A DNA stretch of 64,000 bases from Rhizobium sp. 11515TR (GTDB lineage: Bacteria; Pseudomonadota; Alphaproteobacteria; Rhizobiales; Rhizobiaceae). The stretch spans positions 1,505,180 to 1,569,179 of the forward strand of contig NZ_CP022999.1 of NCBI RefSeq assembly GCF_002277895.1. The letters are read 5' to 3'. Positions within the stretch are counted from its first letter, which is position 1. Each line of letters starts with the position of its first letter. The notes below the pieces were generated by a model. The model searched no databases. It had not been told where the DNA came from and saw only the letters and a list, made by a program, of their open reading frames with translations. Below, in pieces: positions 8,251 through 18,059 of the stretch. Position numbers and translations under genes: made by a program.

Positions 8251-8910
8251 TCAGGACGGCAGTGCGGTCTTACGCTCGACATATTTGCCGAAGCGCTCGA
8301 TACCGAAGTTGACGATGAAATAGAGGCCGCCAGCCAGGAAATAGAACTGGAGGCTCATGAAATTGCGGGAGATGATTTCCTGTGTGCGCAGCAGCAGTTC
8401 GGCGACGCCGATGACGGAAAGCAATGTCGATGCTTTGACCATCTCGGCTGCCGTATTTACCCAGGCTGGCAGGCACTGGCGCATCGCTTGCGGCCATAGG
8501 ACCGAAGTGAAGGTCTGGGTGAAGGTGAGGCCGATCGCCTTGGCCGCCTCCGTCTGACCTTTTGGAATGGCCTGCAGCGCGCCGCGCACGATCTCGCCGA
8601 CATGTGATGAACAGAAGATCGCCAGGGCAAGAACGCCTGCGGAAAATGGCCCCAAATCAAGACCTACCGCAGAAGAGACATAGTAGCTTGCCAGCACGAG
8701 AACGAGCACGGGCGTACCACGGATGATGTCGGTATAGGCTCGGATCAAAAGGCGCAGAATGGCTCCGCCGTAGACGAGCGCGAGGCCAACCAAGACACCG
8801 ACGATGGAACCGGCAAGAATGGCAAGAAGGGAAATCGATACCGTCACGCCGAGCCCGTTGATGATAACGTAGCGGGCGATCCAGAGTTGTTCGAGAAAAC
8901 TATGAGACAT
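8251..8910 (-). CDS. Amino-acid ABC transporter permease (HisM/GlnP type)
   Basis: 219-residue inner-membrane subunit with about five helices. The EAA loop that docks on the ATPase is seen as EAAKAIGLTFTQTFTSVLWPQAMR. The N-terminal segment YVIINGLGVTVSISLLAILAG and IRGTPVLVLVLASYYV match the PAAT permease family. It is 6 bases from the partner permease at 8917, which points to a heterodimeric channel. Confidence 0.92.
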   Translation of the reverse strand: MSHSFLEQLWIARYVIINGLGVTVSISLLAILAGSIVGVLVGLALVYGGAILRLLIRAYTDIIRGTPVLVLVLASYYVSSAVGLDLGPFSAGVLALAIFCSSHVGEIVRGALQAIPKGQTEAAKAIGLTFTQTFTSVLWPQAMRQCLPAWVNTAAEMVKASTLLSVIGVAELLLRTQEIISRNFMSLQFYFLAGGLYFIVNFGIERFGKYVERKTALPS

Positions 8911-8916
8911 CCGGTA

Positions 8917-9579
8917 TTACCTCGGCAAAGCCAGCCTGCGCTCGACGAAACGCATCAGCGCGGCGATGAGGAAGCAGGTTGCGACATAGAGAGCTGATGT
9001 GACCATCCAGGTTTCGATGACGCGAAAGCTCTCGACGTTGATCTTGCGCGCGGCGAATGTCAGCTCCGGCACGGCAATGGCGGCTGCAAGCGAGGTATCC
9101 TTGAACAGTGAGATGATGGTCGAAGACAGCGACGGAAGCACGTTGCGCAGCATCAACGGAGCGATGATCGATCCGCGAATCTGCATTGGCGTCAGCCCGA
9201 TTGCCAGGCCCGCCTCCGAAAGACCTTTCGGAATCGACAGCAATCCTGCGCGAAACACTTCAGCAAGATAGGCGCCAGAGTAGATGGAAAGGACCAGGAC
9301 GAAGCTTTTGATCTTGTCCAGGCGAAAGCCCATCTGCGGCAAGGCGAAGAAGGCAAACAGCACCAACACAAGGATCGGCAGGTTTCGGATCACGGTCACA
9401 TAGACCTGCGCCGGGATCATGGCTGCGCGGTTTTTCGATGTCAGCGCGAAGGCCAGGATCAGACCGATCAAGGCACCAATCAGAATCGATATGATCGCCA
9501 GGCCGAGGCTGAGCGCCAGACCGCTCATAAGAAAATCAAAATTGCGCCAGACGACGGCAAAATTCAGCGTGTAACCCAT
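8917..9579 (-). CDS. Amino-acid ABC transporter permease (HisQ type)
   Basis: 220-residue partner permease with the same family pattern: GLALSLGLAIISILIGALIG, IRNLPILVLVLFAFFALP and an EAA loop SEAGLAIGLTPMQIRGSIIAPLMLR. Lies between the binding-protein gene (58 bases upstream) and the second permease. Intact. Confidence 0.92.
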   Translation of the reverse strand: MGYTLNFAVVWRNFDFLMSGLALSLGLAIISILIGALIGLILAFALTSKNRAAMIPAQVYVTVIRNLPILVLVLFAFFALPQMGFRLDKIKSFVLVLSIYSGAYLAEVFRAGLLSIPKGLSEAGLAIGLTPMQIRGSIIAPLMLRNVLPSLSSTIISLFKDTSLAAAIAVPELTFAARKINVESFRVIETWMVTSALYVATCFLIAALMRFVERRLALPR

Positions 9580-9637
9580 GTCGGGCCGCCCCTTTTCAGG
9601 CTGGCGGAGCGGGAGGATATCCCGCCCCGCTCGACTG

Positions 9638-10480
9638 TTACTTGTATTCGACCGGGAAGCCGATCTGTGGTGGGGTCAGGTCCTTGCCGAACCAGGTCTT
9701 GTAGGACTTGGCGTAGCTATCGAATTCGACGCCTGTCATCGCTTCATGAAGAGCGGTATTGACGAAGTTCAGCCAATCCTGGTCGCCGCGCTTGACCGCG
9801 CAGGCATAGGTCTGCGGGTTCCAGCCATAGCCGGCGTCCTTGTAGCGGCCCGGGTTCTGCGTCATGTACCAGGCGAGTGATGACTGATCGGTCGCAACCG
9901 CGTCCGCGCGGCCGGATTCCAGCGCCTGATAGATCAGATCGACGGATTCGTACTGGTCGACCTTTGCGTCCGGAAGGGCGGCATGAACCATGGATTCCGC
10001 GTAGACGTTCTGAAGAACGGAAACGGTGACGGAAGAGCCTGCCGCCTTCAATGCCGCATAGTCGGCATACTGGCCATCGGCCTTCAGCATCAGGCCGACG
10101 CCTTCACGATAATAGGGAATGGTGAAGGCCACCTGCTGGGCGCGCTCGCCGGTCACGGTCATGAACTGGCAAGTGATATCGACCTTGTTGGTGGTAATGT
10201 TGGGAATACGGGCGTCGGACGACTGATTGACATACTCGATCTTATCGGGGTCGCCGAAGAGGGCCTTGGCGATGATGTGACCCATGTCGACGTCGAAGCC
10301 CTGCAGCTTGTCGTCAGCGCTCTTGAAGTGCCACGGCGCGTTCGTGCTGCCGGTTCCAAGAACGAGGTGACCGCGCGCAAGCACCTCATCGAGCTTGCTG
10401 CCGTCGGCGAGAACGGGCGTGGAAGAGAGGAGTGCGGCGGCGGCCAGCGACATCAGGCCGACGCGCAAGGAAATAGTCAT
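9638..10480 (-). CDS. Amino-acid ABC transporter substrate-binding protein
   Basis: 280-residue periplasmic receptor of family 3 (PAAT). Signal peptide LMSLAAAALLSSTPVLA with cleavage near VLADG; mature start KLDEVLARGHLVLGTG; lobe signature LQGFDVDMGHIIAKALFG. First gene of the transporter operon: binding protein, two permeases, ATPase. Ligand is not specified: the family covers Glu/Asp, Arg/Lys/His, Cys and opines. The upstream region contains the perfect palindrome GACATATGTC at 10526-10535, a candidate operator. Confidence 0.9.
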   Translation of the reverse strand: MTISLRVGLMSLAAAALLSSTPVLADGSKLDEVLARGHLVLGTGSTNAPWHFKSADDKLQGFDVDMGHIIAKALFGDPDKIEYVNQSSDARIPNITTNKVDITCQFMTVTGERAQQVAFTIPYYREGVGLMLKADGQYADYAALKAAGSSVTVSVLQNVYAESMVHAALPDAKVDQYESVDLIYQALESGRADAVATDQSSLAWYMTQNPGRYKDAGYGWNPQTYACAVKRGDQDWLNFVNTALHEAMTGVEFDSYAKSYKTWFGKDLTPPQIGFPVEYK

Positions 10481-11222
10481 GGTTGTTCCCCTTGGTTAAT
10501 AGCTTTCGAATAATCCAATATTCCGGACATATGTCTGTTATCTCGGATAGGGCATATCAAGGGATATACGGGGCAACTTGTCAATAGTGACTGCTGTTGC
10601 CGATCGTCGGAGATAGTGAATGGTCAAGGGGTGTTTCCGGCGGGATTTACCGTTATCCCTGTCGACAATGTAGTGGCCGGCGCGCGGTATCTCTGCGGCA
10701 GCTCCGCCGCATCAAGCTGCTCCAAGCCATCATCCGAGCGACGGGCAAGACTCACTCAATGTTGCCGGTCACTCGCAATGCGAAGGATTTTCCGCGGGAC
10801 ATGCCGGATATCCGAGTGCCCTGTGAAATTTGAGCGCCATGTTGATCTGTTGTCAGGCGTTGTCGGCGAACCTTCGCCGTGGGTTGCCGATGTAAGCTCC
10901 ATCGGGAGGAAAGTAGCCGTTTGAGACTTTCCTTGAAAGTTGTCGATTCAACTGGATGGTCAGGATGCCGAGCTGAATCCTCGGCCGAGCGAGTGCAGTC
11001 ATCTCGTATGCCTGCACTCGCTTGCTGGCGTTTTTCCGGCCGTCCCTCAACTTTGCGAGATGCTCTCGTCCGAAGCGTTTAGTCGGTCTCTGACCATGCC
11101 TTGCTACGAGCGGAGTGAAACTGAGGCCGATCGAGGCTGCCAATTGCCTGAGTTCTCGCCATCAGGCCATGAAGAATGATCTGCAATGCCCGTAAGAAGA
11201 TCTTTCTCATCTCGTATCTCCT
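10481..11222. other. 742-base region with promoter, PIN-domain remnant and no intact gene
   Basis: The first 100 bases hold the transporter promoter and the palindrome GACATATGTC (10526-10535). A PIN-like fragment lies at about 10720-10833. A minus-strand open frame (10853-11143, MAASIGLSFTPLVARHGQ...) resembles no family I can name and starts inside a longer open stretch; it may be a remnant of a mobile or regulatory gene. The rest looks non-coding. Confidence 0.45.
10720..10833 (+). pseudogene. Possible C-terminal remnant of a VapC/PIN-domain toxin
   Basis: The frame ending at TGA 10833 reads LLQAIIRATGKTHSMLPVTR then NAKDFPRDMPDIRVPCEI. The block xTRNxxDF followed by a short hydrophobic strand is how PIN ribonucleases of VapBC pairs end. 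About 40 of about 135 residues remain, and no VapB-like antitoxin is visible. Short match, so uncertain. Confidence 0.4.
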
Positions 11223-13034
11223 TCACGTCGTGGTATTCGCAGCGCGAATGAAATTTCGCCAGCCACCAAATTCGGTGATGTCTCTAGCGCCAGCTACGGC
11301 GTGGCTCTCGCAGAGAAATCCGGAAACATGGCTGCCATCCTCAAGCAGGATCTTGCCGATACCCAGCGGCGCGGGGATATTCTGGACGAAGTGGGCAAAT
11401 GCGGCAGGCGGTAACGCCCATACCTCGATTTCGATACCGTTGCCGGCAAAGCTCGGGTCGCGCACCAATCCCGGCTTGGGTGGCACTGTTCCGGAAAGGG
11501 CGAAAAGCCGATAGCTGCCATCCGTCCGTCCCGTCTTCATCCTGTAGGCGCCTTTTCCGGTGAGCTCATGGTTGAGCGGCATACCGGTCAGATGCGCGCC
11601 GACAACGACGATCGGAACCATATCCGCGGCTTCAGGTGTCACACGGCTTTTGTCCGGCAATGCCGCCGTGCGGTCCTTGCCCATCCCGCTATTTGCCGCT
11701 CGATGCATGGCATCGGCGAAAGGCGCCAAAGCATCGTCGGTAAAGGCAGGCCCGACGAGCATCACACCGGCAGGCAGATGGCCGTCAGCATCGAAGCCTG
11801 CAGGTATGGCAATTGCCGCGCAATCAAGCAGATTGGCAAAATTGGTATAACGGCCGAAATGGCTGTTTCTGACGATCGGATCGGCCTGCATTTCCTCGAC
11901 CGTATAGGTCGTAGGCGATGTTGGCAGCATCAGGAAATCGACCTTCTCCCACTCCACCTTCGTCTTTTGCCGCAAAGCCTCCAGCCTGTACCTGCCTTCG
12001 AAGGCCGCAACCGCGTCATAGCCTTTCGCCCCTTCGATGATCGTTCTGACCGTCGGATCGAAATCGTCGGCATTGCTTGCAAGGAAGTCCTTTACCGCCG
12101 CGAGGCGCTCCGCAACCCAAGGGCCGCTGTAGAGCAGTTCGGCAGCCTGGCGGAAAGGCGCATAGTCGAAGGGCACGATCTCCGCGCCGAGCGATCTCGC
12201 CCTGTCGATGGCGGCGTCATAGAGGGCCTTGACTTGGCTGTTGCCATAGAATTCGCGCTCGGCTCCGTCCAGTACGCCGATGCGCGGGCGCACCGACGAT
12301 AGGCTCGCTGGAGTCGCTTCCCGCGAGAACGGATCTCGTGCGTCATAGCCGTCCATGATCCGGCGAATGGCGACCCCGTCGCCGACGGTTGCGGCGAACA
12401 CGGTGACGACATCGACGCTGCGGCAAGCCGGCACCACTCCGACATTGGGAACAAGCCCCGGTGTCGGCTTGATGCCGACGAGATTGTTGAAGGCAGCCGG
12501 TACCCGGCCGGAGCCTGCCGTGTCGGTGCCGAGCGAGAAACTGGCAAGACCTGCCGCTACGGCAACGGCGGAACCGGAACTGGAGCCGCCGGAGACATAG
12601 GCGCGATCGAAAACCGAGCGGGGGGCACCATAAGGCGAGCGGGTGCCGTTGAGGCCGGTTGCGAACTGGTCGAGATTGGTCTTGCCGATGACGATGGCGC
12701 CGGCAGCCCTCAGGCGCGCTATCACCGCCGCATCCTCCTCAGGATGATAGGCGAAGGCCGGGCAGGCGGCCGTCGTTGGCAGGCCTGCGACATCGATATT
12801 GTCCTTGACCGCAAAAGGTATGCCCCAAAGCGGCAGGCTGTTTGGCTCGGGTGCTTTCGCCAGCAATTCCGTCGCTGTGGCTCGCAATGCCTCTGGAGAT
12901 GTCGGCGTGATGAAGATAGCCGGATCTTCAGATGCCTTGCATCTCGCAATGATTTCCTCCACGAGGTCGAGCGGCGATAGACCTGCTCCATAAGCCTCTT
13001 GCAACGAGGTGAGATCGAGAATGGTGGGCAGCAT
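11223..13034 (-). CDS. Allophanate hydrolase
   Basis: Hydrolyses allophanate (carboxyurea) to ammonia and CO2, the last step of the guanidine/urea carboxylase route. 603 residues. The amidase-signature half has the Ser-cisSer-Lys pieces: Lys in FAVKDNIDVAG, GSSSGSAVAVAAGLASFSLG with the nucleophile region in GTDTAGSGRVPA. The C-terminal half (from about residue 470, VPIVVVGAHLTGMPLNHELT) is the allophanate-hydrolase-specific domain, so this is not a generic amidase. ATG 13034 overlaps the carboxylase stop as TGATG, which implies translational coupling; longer frames upstream are read-through of the carboxylase. Last gene of the operon. Confidence 0.92.
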   Translation of the reverse strand: MLPTILDLTSLQEAYGAGLSPLDLVEEIIARCKASEDPAIFITPTSPEALRATATELLAKAPEPNSLPLWGIPFAVKDNIDVAGLPTTAACPAFAYHPEEDAAVIARLRAAGAIVIGKTNLDQFATGLNGTRSPYGAPRSVFDRAYVSGGSSSGSAVAVAAGLASFSLGTDTAGSGRVPAAFNNLVGIKPTPGLVPNVGVVPACRSVDVVTVFAATVGDGVAIRRIMDGYDARDPFSREATPASLSSVRPRIGVLDGAEREFYGNSQVKALYDAAIDRARSLGAEIVPFDYAPFRQAAELLYSGPWVAERLAAVKDFLASNADDFDPTVRTIIEGAKGYDAVAAFEGRYRLEALRQKTKVEWEKVDFLMLPTSPTTYTVEEMQADPIVRNSHFGRYTNFANLLDCAAIAIPAGFDADGHLPAGVMLVGPAFTDDALAPFADAMHRAANSGMGKDRTAALPDKSRVTPEAADMVPIVVVGAHLTGMPLNHELTGKGAYRMKTGRTDGSYRLFALSGTVPPKPGLVRDPSFAGNGIEIEVWALPPAAFAHFVQNIPAPLGIGKILLEDGSHVSGFLCESHAVAGARDITEFGGWRNFIRAANTTT

Positions 13035-16000
13035 CAGATTTCCTCCAGAATGACAAGCACGTCGCCGGCCTTGACGTTGCGCCCAGGTGCTGCGCGCAGA
13101 TCGCGGACGCGTCCCGCGGCATGGGCGGTGACATTGATTTCCATTTTCATCGACTCGATGATGGCCAAAGTATCGCCGGCTGCAACCGGCTGACCCTCCT
13201 CGACAAGTATTTTCCAGACATTGCCGGGCACGGCGCTTTCGATGCCGAAGCAACCATCCGGTATATCTCCGGCAAGGGCGGGGCCTGTCCCCTCGTCGAC
13301 CGAGAAGCTATCGAGCCCCAGCTCCTTCCAGCGTTGCCGTTCCGCCTCGAAGGCTGCCTGCTGCCTGGACTTGAAGGCGCTGATTGCAGCGGCCTCACGT
13401 GCGAGGCCGGCCTCATAGGCAGCGTAGGAGAACTCCGTGTCCTCGATCTTGATCGGATAGCCGCCGTGTGGGAAGGCCGCACGCGCTTCATTGAGCTCCT
13501 CATGCGTGACAGGGAAGAAACGGATCTGATCGAAGAAATTAAGAAGCCATGGCTTGCCCTTGGCGAAGGCCGGTGTCTGCCGCCAGCTGTTCCATACCTG
13601 GATCGTGCGGCCGAAAAGCTGATAGCCGCCCGGTCCCTCCATGCCATAGATGCACATATAGGCACCGCCAATGCCGACGGCGTTTTCCGGTGTCCAGGTG
13701 CGCGCCGGATTGTATTTCGTCGTCACCAGCCGATGTCGCGGATCGATCGGCGTTGCGACCGGAGCCCCGAGATAGACATCGCCGAGGCCGAGCACGAGAT
13801 AGCTGGCATCAAAGACGATGTCGCGCACCGCCTGCTCGTCGGGCAAGCCGTTGATGCGGCGGATGAACTCGATGTTGGAAGGGCACCATGGCGCATTGGG
13901 GCGCACGAGCTCCTGATATTTACGCATGGCAAGCTCGGCCTGCGGATCGTTCCAGGAGAGCGGCAGATGCACGATGCGGCTTGGAACTTTTACCTCCTGC
14001 GCCGCCGGCAGCGTAGCCTCGATCTCGGTCAAAAGGCCAAGGAGGCGTTTCCGCGTCAGCGTCGTCCCGTCATAATGGATCTGCAGCGAACGGATGCCTG
14101 GCGTCAGGTCGATGATCCCAGGCAGGCGCGCTTCGACTACTGCCTGCATCAGCAGGTGCACGCGCAGGCGAAGCGCGATATCGAGCGTCATCGGCCCGTA
14201 TTCGATGAGCAGGTTGTCATCGCCCTGACGGCGGTAGACGACAGGCACCGGCCCATCCTGGTTCTGGCCGACGATCGCCGATCCGGCTTCCTCGGGCGCG
14301 TGGCGAACCGTTGGGTCGGCGATGGCGTCCTCACTGCGCACCAACGGGTGAAAGCGGATTTTGTCGCCCGGCTTGAACTGGCCCATCTTCCATTGCTCGT
14401 CGCGCGCGATGACAGCCGGGCAGACGAAGCCGCCGAGGCTCGGTCCATCCGGGCCGAGAATGATCGGCATATCGCCGGTGAAATCGATCGCGCCGATGGC
14501 GTAGGCATTGTCGTGAAGATTGGAGGGGTGGAGGCCGGCCTCGCCGCCGTCGCTGCGTGCCCATTTAGGAGCGGGGCCGATCAGACGGACGCCGGTGCGG
14601 GCACTGTTGAAATGCACTTCGTATTCGGTTGAAAACAGCGTTTCGATATCGTCGTCGAGAAAGAAATCCGGCGCGCCGTGCGGTCCATAGACGACGCCGA
14701 CCTCCCAGGTCCGGGTGAGGGCGGCGGGCATGTTCGCCGGCTTGGCCCGAGGCTGAGGTGTGCGTGCCAGCCGCAACACATGGCCTGTCTGAAGTGTGCC
14801 GGTGGCGTGGCCCCCGAAACGACCGAGGCCGAAGGTTGCCCTGGAGCCGAGCATGAGCGGCGCGGCAAAGCCGCCCGCAACGGCGAGATAGGCACGCTGG
14901 CCCCGACCTTCTATGGCGCCGATGGCAAGCGTCTGCCCTGCCTTGGCGATAACGGCCTCGTCGTAGGGTAATGGAACGCCGTCGAGGGTCATCGGCATGC
15001 GAGCGCCTGCAAGCGCGATCGTCACGTCGGAGAAGATCTTGAGCACCGGTCCCGAGACGGTCAGCTCGAGGGCTGCGGTCTCGTCGGCGTTACCGACCAG
15101 CCTATTTGCATGGCGGAACGAGCGCTCATCCATCGGCCCGCTCGGCGGCACGCCGACGTGCCAGAGCCCCAGCCTGCCGGGAAGCTCCTGGATGCTCGAC
15201 TGCGCGCCGGGCGCCACCACCTCGATTATCTCGGGCACGAAGGGAAAATCCTTCAGCGCCGTCGTCGCCACATTGCCGCTGGCCAGCAGATCCGATCCGG
15301 CGATGGCCTTCAGATAGTCGAGATTGGTTTCGATGCCGGAGATGGAGCTTTGTGCAAGCGCAAGCTTGAGCTTCTCGATCGCGGCTGGCCGGTCTTCGGC
15401 TGCCACGATCACCTTGGCGAGCATGGGGTCGTAATAAGGGGTGACTTCCGTGCCCGTCTCGATCCAGCCGTCGACGCGCGTGTTTTCCGGAAAGATAACT
15501 TCGGTCAAAAGGCCGGCGCTCGGCCGGAAGCCCGCATGCGGCATCTCGGCGTAGATGCGCGCCTCGATCGCGGCACCCTTCGGAACAAGCTGCTCATTGC
15601 CTGTTATCACTTCCTCGCCGGCCGCCTGGCGGATCATCCATTCGACGAGATCGATGCCATAGATGGCCTCGGTGACCGGATGTTCGACCTGAAGCCTGGT
15701 ATTGACCTCGAGGAAGTAGAATTCCTCGCGCGCGGGATCATAGATGAATTCGACCGTGCCGGCAGACCGATAATGGGCGGAAGTGCCGAGTGCCACCGCC
15801 GCTGCATGGAGACTTTCGCGCACAGAACGCGCAAGATCGGGCGCGGGCGTCTCTTCGATCACCTTCTGGTTCCGGCGCTGCAACGAGCAATCGCGCTCGC
15901 CAAGCGCGATCACGCGGCCCTTGCCGTCGCCGAAGATCTGAACCTCGACGTGCCGCGCCCGTGAGACAAAGCGCTCCAGATAGACGCGGGCATCGCCGAA

Positions 16001-16570
16001 GCTCGCCCTGGCCGTGCGCTGCACGCTGTCGAAGGCAGCCTTCAAGCTTCCGGCATCGTCGCAGAGCTGCATGCCGATCCCACCTCCGCCGGCCGTCGAT
16101 TTCAGCATGACCGGGTAGCCGATCTCCGCCGCGGCCGCGAGCGCCGCTTCACTGGTTTCGACGAGGTCGCTGCCTGGAAGCAGCGGCACCCCGCTTGTGC
16201 GCGCCAGCTCTCGCGCCGTGTGCTTGAGTCCGAAAGCGGCGATATTGTCCGGCGTCGGCCCGATGAAGATGATGCCTTCCTTTGCCAGCCGTTCGGCAAA
16301 GCCGATATTCTCCGATAAGAAGCCGTAGCCGGGATGCACTGCCTCGGCGCCGGTAGCCTTGCAGGCGGCAATGACGGCGTCGATATTGAGATAGCTTTCC
16401 AAGGCCGGCGCCGGGCCGAGCCTGACGGCTTCGTCGGCCATCAGGGATGCCTTTGAGAAACGGTCTGCATCGGAATAGACGGCGACGGAGGCAATGCCCA
16501 TGCGCCGCAGCGTCCCGATGATCCGGACGGCGATCTCGCCGCGATTGGCGATCAATATTTTCTGGAACAT
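13034..16570 (-). CDS. Urea carboxylase family biotin enzyme, probably guanidine carboxylase
   Basis: 1178 residues from ATG 16570. Order: biotin-carboxylase domain (1-450; FQKILIANRGEIAVRII, ATP-grasp KSTAGGGGIGMQ), carboxyltransferase AHS2/AHS1 (KipA/KipI-like) domains (about 480-1050), and a C-terminal biotinyl domain with the lysine motif ESMKMEI. The family was named for ATP-dependent urea carboxylation to allophanate. Riboswitch-linked members with paired DUF1989 proteins are known to prefer guanidine, giving carboxyguanidine. Here both hallmarks are present, so guanidine is the likelier substrate (inference). Stop overlaps the allophanate hydrolase start; 1 base separates it from the DUF1989 gene upstream. 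Confidence 0.92.
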   Translation of the reverse strand: MFQKILIANRGEIAVRIIGTLRRMGIASVAVYSDADRFSKASLMADEAVRLGPAPALESYLNIDAVIAACKATGAEAVHPGYGFLSENIGFAERLAKEGIIFIGPTPDNIAAFGLKHTARELARTSGVPLLPGSDLVETSEAALAAAAEIGYPVMLKSTAGGGGIGMQLCDDAGSLKAAFDSVQRTARASFGDARVYLERFVSRARHVEVQIFGDGKGRVIALGERDCSLQRRNQKVIEETPAPDLARSVRESLHAAAVALGTSAHYRSAGTVEFIYDPAREEFYFLEVNTRLQVEHPVTEAIYGIDLVEWMIRQAAGEEVITGNEQLVPKGAAIEARIYAEMPHAGFRPSAGLLTEVIFPENTRVDGWIETGTEVTPYYDPMLAKVIVAAEDRPAAIEKLKLALAQSSISGIETNLDYLKAIAGSDLLASGNVATTALKDFPFVPEIIEVVAPGAQSSIQELPGRLGLWHVGVPPSGPMDERSFRHANRLVGNADETAALELTVSGPVLKIFSDVTIALAGARMPMTLDGVPLPYDEAVIAKAGQTLAIGAIEGRGQRAYLAVAGGFAAPLMLGSRATFGLGRFGGHATGTLQTGHVLRLARTPQPRAKPANMPAALTRTWEVGVVYGPHGAPDFFLDDDIETLFSTEYEVHFNSARTGVRLIGPAPKWARSDGGEAGLHPSNLHDNAYAIGAIDFTGDMPIILGPDGPSLGGFVCPAVIARDEQWKMGQFKPGDKIRFHPLVRSEDAIADPTVRHAPEEAGSAIVGQNQDGPVPVVYRRQGDDNLLIEYGPMTLDIALRLRVHLLMQAVVEARLPGIIDLTPGIRSLQIHYDGTTLTRKRLLGLLTEIEATLPAAQEVKVPSRIVHLPLSWNDPQAELAMRKYQELVRPNAPWCPSNIEFIRRINGLPDEQAVRDIVFDASYLVLGLGDVYLGAPVATPIDPRHRLVTTKYNPARTWTPENAVGIGGAYMCIYGMEGPGGYQLFGRTIQVWNSWRQTPAFAKGKPWLLNFFDQIRFFPVTHEELNEARAAFPHGGYPIKIEDTEFSYAAYEAGLAREAAAISAFKSRQQAAFEAERQRWKELGLDSFSVDEGTGPALAGDIPDGCFGIESAVPGNVWKILVEEGQPVAAGDTLAIIESMKMEINVTAHAAGRVRDLRAAPGRNVKAGDVLVILEEI

Positions 16571-16571
16571 C

Positions 16572-17222
16572 TCAGGCCTCACCGTCCCATACGAGGACAC
16601 GGATTGGCGTCGGGTCGAAGCCGTTGCAGGGATTGTTGATCTGCGGGCAATTGGAGATGACGAGGAGCACGTCCATTTCGGCCTTGAGCTCGACATAGTC
16701 GCCAGGCGCAGAGATGCCGTCGACGATCGTCATTTCACCTGATGGTTCGATCGGCACGTTCATGAAGAAATTGATGTTGGGCACGACGTCGCGCTTGCTC
16801 ATGCCGTGCTTTGAGACTTCCAGCACGAAATTGTCACGGCAGGCGTGAAGATACTTCGTGCCGTGGCCAAAACGCACCGTGTTGCTCTCGCAGGAGCAGG
16901 CGCCTGCCGAGGTATCATGGCGGCCGCAGCTGTCGGCGATCATCGTCAGCATGACGCGCCCCTCGTTGGAGATGATCCGGGTGCCTGTAGTGATGTAGGC
17001 GGCGCCTTGTTCGCGCATCGTGTCCTGGTTGGAATAGCGCTCGGAATAGTCCTCAGCATTGTAGAACAGCGTGTCGATTGCCTGCTGGCCGTAGCTGTCT
17101 TCGATGCGCAGCATCTGGCCCTTGCGCACGATTGTCGAAAACGGCGCTTCGGCAGCGATGAAATGATCCTGCACCGCCTTGTCGAGCGTGCGGGACGGTG
17201 CGGTCTGGACGAAATCGCTCAT
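16572..17222 (-). CDS. DUF1989 protein UAAP2; probable carboxyguanidine deiminase subunit
   Basis: 216 residues from ATG 17222. DUF1989 core: QMLRIEDSYGQQAIDTLFYN, TIADSCGRHDTSAGACS, HACRDNFVLE, and the end ISNCPQINNPCN. Conserved Cys and His residues are likely metal ligands. Older annotation calls it urea-amidolyase-associated protein 2; in guanidine operons the two DUF1989 proteins form the heteromeric carboxyguanidine deiminase (CgdAB) that makes allophanate. It is 16 bases from its partner and 1 base from the carboxylase, so stoichiometric expression is likely. Confidence 0.9.
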   Translation of the reverse strand: MSDFVQTAPSRTLDKAVQDHFIAAEAPFSTIVRKGQMLRIEDSYGQQAIDTLFYNAEDYSERYSNQDTMREQGAAYITTGTRIISNEGRVMLTMIADSCGRHDTSAGACSCESNTVRFGHGTKYLHACRDNFVLEVSKHGMSKRDVVPNINFFMNVPIEPSGEMTIVDGISAPGDYVELKAEMDVLLVISNCPQINNPCNGFDPTPIRVLVWDGEA

Positions 17223-17238
17223 GATCGTCTCTCCCGGC

Positions 17239-18057
17239 TCAAAGATTGGCGAAGGCGTTGTTTTCAAAGCCGCGCACGGCTTCGGCGGTAGCTGTCCGGC
17301 ACAGATCGTCTTCAGCGATCGGCTGGGCGGCAATGCGGGCCACGGTCACCGGTTTCGGTGCGTAATGCGGATTTGGATCGAGCGGGTGAGGGCAGTTGGA
17401 AAAGCCGACGATCATGTCTATTTCGGCGCGAAGATGGATATAGTCGCCATCGTGCAGTAGTTCGGGCTTCCAGGCGAACTTGCCGTCCGCATCGACCCGG
17501 ACGGGCGCGAAAAGCGTCAGGGCGGCAGGGATATCGCGCCGATCCAAGCCTGCTTTCGTTGTGAGGAGGATGAAGTTATCGCGGCTGTTGCGTAGGCCTT
17601 GGCCGTATTTTGCTTCGTTGGAGGCGGCGGTGGAGCCTCCCATCAGGCAATCATGGGCGCCGGAGGAATCTTCCGTCACCGAGAACATGACGCGGCCCAT
17701 GTCGGAAAAGATCACCCGGCCTTTCGACAGCGCCGTCGTCCATTGTACCTTGACCGTATCGACGAGGTTCAGCCGTTCGCTCGGATCCGCCTCGTTCCAG
17801 GCGATCAGCGAGACTGCAGAAAAGCCTTGGGCCTGCGCGATGCGCAGCGTCTCACCCGCCCTGATGCGCGTTGACCAGTACCAGCCGCCGGGCAGGGTCT
17901 CGCGGTGTAGGACAAGGGCGGGGTCGATCGGCGGGGCGGGAAGTGGGCTTGGGGCCGGCAACGCCTTGGGCGCGAATTGCAGTCCCTTTCGTTGATGGTC
18001 TTCATACCGTGCGCGATTGGCGGCGATTTCTTCCGGTGAACGTCTGACATGCTGCAT
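17239..18057 (-). CDS. DUF1989 protein UAAP1; probable carboxyguanidine deiminase subunit
   Basis: 272 residues; same core as its neighbour: TRIRAGETLRIAQAQGFSAV, SVTEDSSGAHDCLMGGS, SRDNFILLTTKAGLDRRDIP, FSNCPHPLDP. It carries an extra N-terminal arm with a proline-rich stretch (ALPAPSPLPAPPIDPA). Start ATG 18057 is the first in frame and directly follows the ABC ATPase stop (2-base gap). Together with UAAP2 it is expected to act between carboxylase and allophanate hydrolase. Cytoplasmic: no signal peptide. Confidence 0.9.
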   Translation of the reverse strand: MQHVRRSPEEIAANRARYEDHQRKGLQFAPKALPAPSPLPAPPIDPALVLHRETLPGGWYWSTRIRAGETLRIAQAQGFSAVSLIAWNEADPSERLNLVDTVKVQWTTALSKGRVIFSDMGRVMFSVTEDSSGAHDCLMGGSTAASNEAKYGQGLRNSRDNFILLTTKAGLDRRDIPAALTLFAPVRVDADGKFAWKPELLHDGDYIHLRAEIDMIVGFSNCPHPLDPNPHYAPKPVTVARIAAQPIAEDDLCRTATAEAVRGFENNAFANL

Positions 18058-18059
18058 GG

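Noticed and set aside
13121..14632. 503-codon plus-strand frame opposite the carboxylase
   Set aside because: High-GC antisense shadow; no ribosome site or domain, while the opposite strand encodes a complete biotin enzyme.
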